From a virus, in the IMG/VR virus record IMGVR_UViG_3300042540_000012, positions 1 to 25,752 of that record: a DNA stretch of 25,752 nt, one strand, 5' to 3'. Position numbers and translations under genes: made by a program. Shown here one piece after another: positions 21,723 to 25,752 of this stretch (position 1 is its first letter; every line of letters starts with the position of its first letter). Under the pieces are notes generated by a model, which saw only the letters and a program-made list of their open reading frames with translations, ran no database searches and was not told the DNA's origin.

Positions 21723-21730
21723 TATTTATA
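21723..21730 (-). promoter_or_regulatory. T4-type late promoter on the minus strand
   Basis: Read on the minus strand the sequence is TATAAATA followed by AG, an exact late promoter, identical over ten bases to the one before gene 23. It lies 60 bases upstream of the minus-strand endonuclease ATG and is divergent from gene 44. It is the only exact octamer I saw on this strand. Confidence 0.88.
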
Positions 21731-21747
21731 TAATGGAGAGTTTTGAC

Positions 21748-22686
21748 ATGGATGAACACTTTATCTGGACTGAAAAGTATCGCCCAAAAACTATTGAAGA
21801 AACTATTCTTCCTTGCGATCTTAAACAAACATTTCAACAGTTTGTTGAACAAAAGAATATCCCTAATCTAATTCTAGCAGGAACAGCAGGTGTCGGAAAG
21901 ACGACCGTAGCACGTGCTATGCTTGAACAACTTGGTTGTGATTATATCGTCATTAATGGATCTATGAATGGAAATATCGACACGCTTAGAAATGAAATTC
22001 TCAACTTTGCCTCATCAGTGTCACTTTCGGGTGGAAGGAAATATGTCATCCTTGATGAAGCGGACTATCTTAATGCCAATTCTACTCAACCCGCACTTCG
22101 AAATTTTATGGAGGAATTCTCGAGGAATTGCGGCTTCATTCTTACCTGTAATTTCAAAAACCGCATCATTGAGCCGTTACATTCAAGATGTTCAGTAATT
22201 GATTTTAAAATTAGCAAAAAGGCCATGGCCAAACTTGCTACGCAGTTCTTCAAACGTGTTACTTTTATTCTGGAAAACGAAAAGATTGAATACGATAAGG
22301 CTGTTGTTGCTGAAGTAATCAATAAACATTTTCCAGATTGGCGCCGTGTTCTTAATGAGCTTCAGCGTTATTCAGCAACGGGTAAGATTGATTCTGGTAT
22401 TCTAGCGAATATGACAGAGGCTTCAATCAAGGATCTTATTGCTCTACTGAAGCAGCAAAATTATACAGAGATCCGTAAATGGGTTAAGAATAATTTAGAC
22501 ACTGATGTTAACTATCTTTACAATCAGTTCTATGAATTGTCATCTGACATTTGCACTAAGAACTCGGCTCCTGTTCTAGTATTGCTCATTGCTAGATACC
22601 AATATCAAAATGCTTTTGCAGCCAATGCAGAAATTAATTTCATGGCATTCCTGGTTCAGGTAATGATTGATTGTGAGTTTGTGTAA
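21748..22686 (+). CDS. 44: Clamp loader large subunit (gp44)
   Basis: This AAA+ ATPase of about 312 residues matches T4 gp44 (319). It has the N-terminal EKYRPKTIEETILP signature, Walker A GTAGVGKTT, Walker B LDEADYLN, sensor 1 region FILTCNFKNRI and the SRC motif (HSRCSVID). With gp62 it forms the 4:1 loader that places gp45 on DNA. ATG 21748 is preferred because GGAGAG lies 7 bases upstream; ATG 21733 would add five residues and lacks a site. The gene follows the inserted endonuclease region and overlaps gene 62 (TAATG). Confidence 0.96.
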   Translation: MDEHFIWTEKYRPKTIEETILPCDLKQTFQQFVEQKNIPNLILAGTAGVGKTTVARAMLEQLGCDYIVINGSMNGNIDTLRNEILNFASSVSLSGGRKYVILDEADYLNANSTQPALRNFMEEFSRNCGFILTCNFKNRIIEPLHSRCSVIDFKISKKAMAKLATQFFKRVTFILENEKIEYDKAVVAEVINKHFPDWRRVLNELQRYSATGKIDSGILANMTEASIKDLIALLKQQNYTEIRKWVKNNLDTDVNYLYNQFYELSSDICTKNSAPVLVLLIARYQYQNAFAANAEINFMAFLVQVMIDCEFV

Positions 22687-23180
22687 TGGCTACTAAGTTT
22701 CTTAATGTGTTATTGGAAGAGAGAACTCCTGAAAAAGAAGCTGTTGGATTCTTTGGCAATTGGGCAAAACATTCTATAGAAACTAAGAAAGAAAGATATG
22801 ATTGGAGGTATGAAAATTCAATTACCTCTGGTAAAAACCCAGTTGACATTGATATGGATTATAGTCAATGGAGAACTAATAACATCCTATCGAATTATCG
22901 AGAAACAATCCTCTACGCCAACGAAATGAATTGTCATTATAACGTGACAGATCAGATGCATTACGATTATCTTTATTATTCAATTCGTAAGAAAAAGATG
23001 AAAGGCGTCAAAGAAACCGAAGAGGAAAAGAAATCCAGAAAGAGGAAAGAAGAACTCCAAACCTTAGTTTCTAATTATTATAAATATAATATTGTGCGCA
23101 CTAAAGAAGCGTTGAAGATTCTTACAGCGGAACAATTAGAAATTATAAGGAATAAAAATAATAAAGGTGGAGTCAAATGA
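22686..23180 (+). CDS. 62: Clamp loader small subunit (gp62)
   Basis: This 164-residue protein lies directly after gene 44 with a TAATG overlap and before regA with an ATGA overlap, the T4 order 44-62-regA. The pattern of an N-terminal VLLEERTPEKEAVGFFGN segment, tyrosine-rich middle (HYDYLYYSIRKKKMKG) and basic C-terminal helix fits gp62 (187 in T4). The family diverges fast, so synteny carries much of the weight. Translational coupling to 44 is needed to give the 4:1 subunit ratio. Confidence 0.9.
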   Translation: MATKFLNVLLEERTPEKEAVGFFGNWAKHSIETKKERYDWRYENSITSGKNPVDIDMDYSQWRTNNILSNYRETILYANEMNCHYNVTDQMHYDYLYYSIRKKKMKGVKETEEEKKSRKRKEELQTLVSNYYKYNIVRTKEALKILTAEQLEIIRNKNNKGGVK

Positions 23181-23578
23181 ATGAATTTTTAGATTCTTTA
23201 ATTGAGGTGAAGATTGCCGAGGAAGAAGATTTTCTTAAGATCAAAGAAACGTTAACACGCATAGGTGTTGCTTCGCGCAGAGAAAAGAAAATTTATCAAT
23301 CTTGTCATATTTTCCATAAGCAAGGAAAATATTATATTGTTCATTTCAAAGAAATGTTTATCATTGATGGCAAACCTTCTAATTTCTCAGAAGAGGATAA
23401 AGGTCGTCGAAACAAAATAATTCACTTACTCCAAGAATGGGGTTTGTTGAAAGTAGTAGAACCCGATAGAATTAATGAACCATTGGCATCTATGAGTCAA
23501 ATAAAAATTATTAATCATAAAGAAAAAAATGAATGGACTTTAGAGACTAAGTATAATATGGGTCGTAAGAAAAAGTAA
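23177..23578 (+). CDS. regA: RegA translational repressor
   Basis: This 133-residue protein closely matches T4 RegA (122), which binds early mRNAs near start codons to block their translation. Strongly conserved segments are EDFLKIKETLTRIG (residues 18-31), IYQSCHIFHKQGKYYIVHFK (about 39-58) and an HLLQEWGL helix. T4 RegA represses genes 44 and 45 and its own synthesis, so the clamp operon here is a likely target. It ends with a basic tail (GRKKK). Confidence 0.96.
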   Translation: MNEFLDSLIEVKIAEEEDFLKIKETLTRIGVASRREKKIYQSCHIFHKQGKYYIVHFKEMFIIDGKPSNFSEEDKGRRNKIIHLLQEWGLLKVVEPDRINEPLASMSQIKIINHKEKNEWTLETKYNMGRKKK

Positions 23579-23594
23579 TTGAAGGAATTATATT

Positions 23595-23945
23595 ATGTGG
23601 CCATTTAAAATTGAAAAGAAAATTAATACACCAGCCGAAGAACGATTAGAACAGATTAAAGAAATACTATTTCCACCCAGTAAATTGAACGAGGAAATGG
23701 ATAAGGATGGTAGTTTTTTCAAATGGCAAGTTGATTATTCAGTAGATATGAATCTAGATGCTGCTCTAACCGATCTTGAAGAAGGCGTCAACGATCAAGC
23801 AGTCCATAATACAATAAGAGACATTTCAAAAAGACTATATAGCGTAAGGAAATTACTTGACGCTTATATGGAATTACATCCTGAAGCCAGGTATATTATG
23901 GTAGAGAGCAGCAAGGATAACACGGATGTCGAAGATATACAGTGA
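23595..23945 (+). CDS. Conserved phage protein of unknown function
   Basis: This 116-residue protein has a short Trp/Phe start (MWPFKIEKK), a central KWQVDYSVDMNLDAALTDLE segment and a helical C-terminal half (TIRDISKRLYSVRKLLDAYM). The central pattern is one I associate with uncharacterised proteins of marine T4-like phages near regA. No catalytic motif is visible. It follows regA by 16 bases and overlaps the next small gene by 20 bases, so it is part of the same early transcript. Confidence 0.78.
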   Translation: MWPFKIEKKINTPAEERLEQIKEILFPPSKLNEEMDKDGSFFKWQVDYSVDMNLDAALTDLEEGVNDQAVHNTIRDISKRLYSVRKLLDAYMELHPEARYIMVESSKDNTDVEDIQ

Positions 23946-24129
23946 CGGACAAATATTCACACCCACTTCGAAACTATTACCAATAGTATTAGAGGCAGTT
24001 ATCGATTCTAGATTTAAGTATTTAAAAGAACTAGAGTACGAAAATCATAGCTACGCTAGACAAATACTTGAAAATGAATATAATCCAGCAGTAGAAAAAC
24101 TTAAAAAGCTATTAGAAAATACCGCTTGA
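23926..24129 (+). CDS. Small hypothetical protein
   Basis: This 67-residue protein is mostly helical and charged (ELEYENHSYARQILENEYN). Its ATG is preceded by AAGGA and overlaps the upstream gene by 20 bases. The TGA stop falls inside the -35 region of a strong promoter. There is no recognised family. Base composition and tight packing support it as a real gene. Confidence 0.68.
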   Translation: MSKIYSDGQIFTPTSKLLPIVLEAVIDSRFKYLKELEYENHSYARQILENEYNPAVEKLKKLLENTA

Positions 24130-24154
24130 CTTTTTTCAGGGGATAGGGTATGAT
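24126..24154 (+). promoter_or_regulatory. Sigma70-type promoter before the 24176 gene
   Basis: TTGACT (24126-24131), a 17-base spacer and TATGAT (24149-24154) give a start near 24161, about 15 bases before the ATG at 24176. This is the most conventionally placed member of the promoter family in the window. Confidence 0.82.
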
Positions 24155-24175
24155 AGACAAGATAGGAGATTATCT

Positions 24176-24604
24176 ATGTCTATGCATATCCTTCCCGCTT
24201 ACTATACGACGACTGTTAGTAAACGTAAGCAGAGCCGTAAGAATACAGCTAAGTCCAAGCTCGTATCCGACCATGATAGATGGTTGTTATCAAAGGGTCT
24301 TCACCCAGATCAAATTCGTTCCAAAAAAGACAAAAAATCGCTTGACTTATCCTTCAGAAAAGAGTATAATGAGTCTATGGTGGTTGATCGTTCTACTCGC
24401 GAATACGACAATAAGAAGCTAGTCGCTGGTGATTGTTCGAAGCGCGATATTATGACAAACCTTCATAAAGAACCAGAGCACGTTCAACAGGAGATACTGA
24501 AGAAAGCGAGTCTGGTGATGCCCCTTTATAATAAGGGCGGTCTACAATATGCTGGTCCGAATGTAGATTTAACTACGGTTGGAACAAAATCTCGAAGAGG
24601 ATGA
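24176..24604 (+). CDS. Basic hypothetical phage protein
   Basis: This 142-residue protein is rich in Lys, Arg and Ser, with an N-terminal stretch (SKRKQSRKNTAKSKL) followed by HDRWLLSKGLHPDQI and a C-terminal KGGLQYAGPN segment ending in KSRRG. It may bind nucleic acid, judged only by charge. AGGAG stands 7 bases before the ATG, and a strong promoter lies immediately upstream, so expression early after infection is likely. A second promoter lies inside the gene. A shorter overlapping frame at 24150-24422 is not supported. I recognise no family. Confidence 0.8.
   Translation: MSMHILPAYYTTTVSKRKQSRKNTAKSKLVSDHDRWLLSKGLHPDQIRSKKDKKSLDLSFRKEYNESMVVDRSTREYDNKKLVAGDCSKRDIMTNLHKEPEHVQQEILKKASLVMPLYNKGGLQYAGPNVDLTTVGTKSRRG
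24342..24370 (+). promoter_or_regulatory. Sigma70-type promoter inside the 24176 gene
   Basis: TTGACT (24342-24347), a 17-base spacer and TATAAT (24365-24370) form a near-consensus promoter within coding sequence. It would drive the small genes from 24613 onward and perhaps the tRNAs. Confidence 0.75.
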
Positions 24605-24612
24605 CTAAATAG

Positions 24613-24813
24613 ATGGCTACGGATATTGAACTTGCAGAAGTATTCATGAATGTTTCTGAAACGATTACCGTCAACCGTTATGAAAACGGTTGGATGGTCG
24701 AGGTCTCTGGCAACGATCATAACGACGATTGGCAGAATAAGAAGTTTATCTTCTCTGATCTAAAAAATGTCTTGACTTTTATCGAAGACTATAGTAAGAT
24801 TAAGTTAAGCTAA
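24613..24813 (+). CDS. Small hypothetical protein
   Basis: This 66-residue acidic protein (NRYENGWMVEVSGNDHNDDW, then a FIFSDLKNVLTFIEDY helix) has a beta-beta-helix look, with no known domain. AGAGG lies 12 bases upstream of the ATG. A promoter lies near its 3' end. It belongs to a run of small genes typical of T4-like early regions. Confidence 0.72.
   Translation: MATDIELAEVFMNVSETITVNRYENGWMVEVSGNDHNDDWQNKKFIFSDLKNVLTFIEDYSKIKLS
24772..24800 (+). promoter_or_regulatory. Sigma70-type promoter before the 24831 gene
   Basis: TTGACT (24772-24777), a 17-base spacer and TAAGAT (24795-24800) lie in the end of the upstream gene. The start would fall near 24807, giving a leader of about 24 bases before ATG 24831. 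The -10 box is only moderate. Confidence 0.6.
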
Positions 24814-24830
24814 AGACAGGAGATACGGAT

Positions 24831-25004
24831 ATGGACATGATCGAAATCCAGCTTCAAGATCAGACGGGTAACTGGCGTACGTATTCGTATACTCAAAATG
24901 TTCCTCTCTTGTATCGAGATGGGATGCGTCAGCTGCAGTGGCAGTTTCCGAATGCTCGGATTCGTGCAGTTGATTCGAATGGCCGAGTTGTTGATATATT
25001 TTAA
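24831..25004 (+). CDS. 57-residue hypothetical protein
   Basis: A 57-codon frame runs from ATG 24831 to TAA 25002-25004 with AGGAG 8 bases upstream. The product alternates hydrophobic and polar residues (MIEIQLQDQTGNWRTYSYTQ and, at the end, ARIRAVDSNGRVVDIF), suggesting a small all-beta or beta-alpha-beta fold of the kind used by short phage proteins. A second in-frame ATG lies two codons downstream. Strong ribosome site, promoter upstream and the lack of any other frame in this 200-base gap support it. Confidence 0.75.
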   Translation: MDMIEIQLQDQTGNWRTYSYTQNVPLLYRDGMRQLQWQFPNARIRAVDSNGRVVDIF

Positions 25005-25021
25005 TATGGAGAAAGTATATA

Positions 25022-25285
25022 ATGGTTGCTAATGTTACAAAGGTTGAGAAGGTTTTTGAGGCTCTTGTAGGTCGTGGCGAGGAACTAACTGCTCAGCAGA
25101 TTAAGACTCGTTATGGTGTTGCTAATCCGCATGACGCTGTTTATCAGATCCGTCAGATGGGTTATGCGATCTATCTAAACGAGCGCAAGAACTCAAAGGG
25201 CGAAACTGTCGCTAAGTATCGTGCAGGTAAACCAAGCCGTAAGCTGATTGCTGCTGGATATCGAGCACTGGCCGCTGGTCTCTAA
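25022..25285 (+). CDS. Small HTH-type DNA-binding protein
   Basis: This 87-residue protein has a winged-helix or helix-turn-helix pattern: helix 1 KVEKVFEALVGRG, then LTAQQIKTRYGVANPHDAVY as the helix-turn-helix, then a wing-like QMGYAIYLNER strand and a basic C-terminus (AGKPSRKLI). It resembles small putative DNA-binding proteins of marine T4-like phages. GGAG precedes the ATG. It is the last gene before a palindrome and the tRNA array, and could regulate early genes. Confidence 0.78.
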   Translation: MVANVTKVEKVFEALVGRGEELTAQQIKTRYGVANPHDAVYQIRQMGYAIYLNERKNSKGETVAKYRAGKPSRKLIAAGYRALAAGL

Positions 25286-25290
25286 TCAAT

Positions 25291-25317
25291 AGAGGGCGGT
25301 CTAGACCGCCCTCTTTA
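25291..25317 (+). terminator. Palindromic hairpin between the HTH gene and the tRNAs
   Basis: AGAGGGCGGT (25291-25300) pairs perfectly with ACCGCCCTCT (25305-25314) around CTAG, a 24-base perfect inverted repeat. Only TTAT follows, so it is a weak intrinsic terminator or an RNA-processing/attenuation site ahead of the tRNA precursor. Confidence 0.7.
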
Positions 25318-25318
25318 T

Positions 25319-25395
25319 GTGGATGTGTCCGGAACTGGTTACGGAACGGTCTGCAAAACCGTATTATGTGGGTTCGAGTCCCATCATCCACTCCA
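25319..25395 (+). tRNA. tRNA-Cys (anticodon GCA)
   Basis: The acceptor stem GTGGATG pairs with CATCCAC, followed by T and an encoded CCA. The anticodon arm ACGGT-CTGCAAA-ACCGT places GCA at positions 34-36. The T-arm has a TTCGAGT loop. The first base lies 5 bases after the preceding palindrome. Confidence 0.88.
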
Positions 25396-25396
25396 T

Positions 25397-25470
25397 GCTT
25401 CCTTAGCTCAAAGGTAGAGCAATCGCTTGATAAGCGATAGACGTTGGATCGATACCATCAGGAAGCACCA
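25397..25470 (+). tRNA. tRNA-Ile (anticodon GAT)
   Basis: The acceptor stem GCTTCCT pairs with AGGAAGC, then A and CCA. The D-arm is GCTC/GAGC and the anticodon arm ATCGC-TTGATAA-GCGAT gives GAT. The T-loop reads ATCGATA in place of the usual TTCGANN, and one T-stem pair is mismatched, so this tRNA is slightly atypical. Confidence 0.8.
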
Positions 25471-25471
25471 T

Positions 25472-25546
25472 GGCCCCATCGTCTAATGGTTAGGACAGCG
25501 GCCTTTCAAGCCGTCAATACGAGTTCGAATCTCGTTGGGGTCACCA
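25472..25546 (+). tRNA. tRNA-Glu (anticodon TTC)
   Basis: The acceptor stem GGCCCCA pairs with TGGGGTC, then A and CCA. The anticodon loop CTTTCAA gives TTC, and the T-loop is TTCGAAT. All arms close, with wobble pairs only at the ends. Confidence 0.9.
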
Positions 25547-25552
25547 GTTTAT

Positions 25553-25628
25553 GGACCGATAGCTCAGTTGGTAGAGCAGGGGACTCTTAATCCCTTTGTC
25601 GTGGGTTCGAATCCCTCTCGGTCTACCA
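25553..25628 (+). tRNA. tRNA-Lys (anticodon CTT)
   Basis: The acceptor stem GGACCGA pairs with TCGGTCT, then A and CCA. The anticodon arm GGGGA-CTCTTAA-TCCCT gives CTT. The T-loop is TTCGAAT. It reads AAG codons. Confidence 0.9.
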
Positions 25629-25633
25629 TTTAT

Positions 25634-25709
25634 GGATCCGTAGCACAATAGGTGGTGCAAGGGACTTTTAATCCCAAGGCTGTCGGTTCGAGTCCGACCG
25701 GATCCTCCA
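25634..25709 (+). tRNA. tRNA-Lys (anticodon TTT)
   Basis: The acceptor stem GGATCCG pairs with CGGATCC, then T and CCA. The anticodon loop CTTTTAA gives TTT. The outermost anticodon-stem pair is A-A, the rest pair well. It reads AAA codons and complements the CTT tRNA-Lys next to it. Confidence 0.85.
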
Positions 25710-25714
25710 TCATA

Positions 25715-25752
25715 TGGTCGTGACGCTGGGTAGCGGGGAGGCTCTTATAAAG
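25715..25752 (+). tRNA. Truncated sixth tRNA at the window edge
   Basis: After a short spacer the sequence GGTCGTG...GACGCTGGGTAGCGGGGAGG looks like an acceptor strand, a D-arm with GG in its loop and the start of an anticodon stem. The last bases CTTATAA would be an anticodon loop with TAT (Ile, AUA codons) if AGGCT is the stem. The 3' half lies outside the window, so identity is provisional. Confidence 0.5.

Noticed and set aside
23079-23086. TATAAATA octamer on the plus strand inside gene 62
   Set aside because: It matches the late promoter octamer but lies in AT-rich coding sequence, encodes conserved-type residues and precedes early genes (regA), where a late promoter makes little sense. 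Kept out as probable chance.
24150-24422. Alternative 90-codon frame overlapping the 24176 gene
   Set aside because: Its start lies within the -10 box of the promoter, it has no ribosome site, and the 24176 frame has AGGAG and a better composition.
25018-25023. TATAAT overlapping the start of the HTH gene
   Set aside because: No -35-like hexamer lies 15-19 bases upstream, so it is not counted with the promoter family.
1-25752. CRISPR array, integrase, attachment site, insertion sequence or lysogeny genes
   Set aside because: None seen on reading both strands. The only mobile-type genes are GIY-YIG endonucleases, consistent with a strictly lytic T4-like phage.

Overview
This window is a segment of a T4-like (straboviral/'T4 superfamily') myovirus genome. 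Diagnostic genes, in the order common to the wider T4-like group, are: prohead protease gp21, scaffold gp22 and major capsid protein gp23; recombination genes uvsY and uvsW; late sigma factor gp55; the gp47/gp46 nuclease pair; sliding clamp gp45; clamp loader gp44/gp62; and RegA. The layout (gp23, a tail-tube-family gene, uvsY, uvsW, 55, 47, 46, then a phage peptide deformylase) resembles marine and alphaproteobacterial T4-like phages more than enteric T4. The host cannot be fixed from the sequence.

Layout. 1-4781 is the late head/tail block, with two perfect T4-type late promoters (TATAAATA), a strong terminator after gene 23, and a homing-endonuclease-like gene sitting between two terminators. 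4805-10552 is a replication/recombination/late-transcription block, with a degenerate PAP2-like membrane gene inserted before gene 55. 10584-20485 is an accessory block. It holds peptide deformylase, a 37-codon membrane micro-ORF, two 2OG-Fe(II) oxygenases (one of the TET/JBP type), a MazG-like pyrophosphohydrolase, a class II glutamine amidotransferase, an amidoligase, a GNAT, a GIY-YIG/ParB-like fusion, a helical protein resembling the amino acid:DNA transferase / hmdU-kinase helical families, a P-loop kinase, DUF3310, a zinc ribbon and a GT-A glycosyltransferase. 20502-23578 is the clamp / clamp-loader / regA operon, interrupted between genes 45 and 44 by a minus-strand GIY-YIG homing endonuclease with its own late promoter. 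23595-25285 holds small early genes with several strong sigma70-type promoters. 25319-25752 is a tRNA array (Cys, Ile, Glu, Lys, Lys and a truncated sixth).

Main biological proposal. The genes from about 11.7 to 20.5 kb look like a post-replicative DNA base hypermodification pathway. The TET/JBP enzyme would hydroxylate a methyl group (thymine or 5-methylcytosine) in DNA. The helical protein plus kinase pair would activate or substitute the hydroxymethyl base. The amidoligase, amidotransferase, GNAT and glycosyltransferase would decorate it. No cytosine methyltransferase, hmdUMP synthase or dCMP hydroxymethylase is visible here, which mildly favours thymine in DNA as the starting base. Enzyme families are read from motifs. 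The pathway, its substrate and its end product are inference.

Regulation seen. At least eight TTGAC(T/A)-17 bp-TAxxxT promoters occur, mostly inside or overlapping genes. Three exact late promoters occur, one of them on the minus strand. Most genes are packed with ATGA/TAATG overlaps, implying translational coupling. No stretch over 300 bases lacks a gene.
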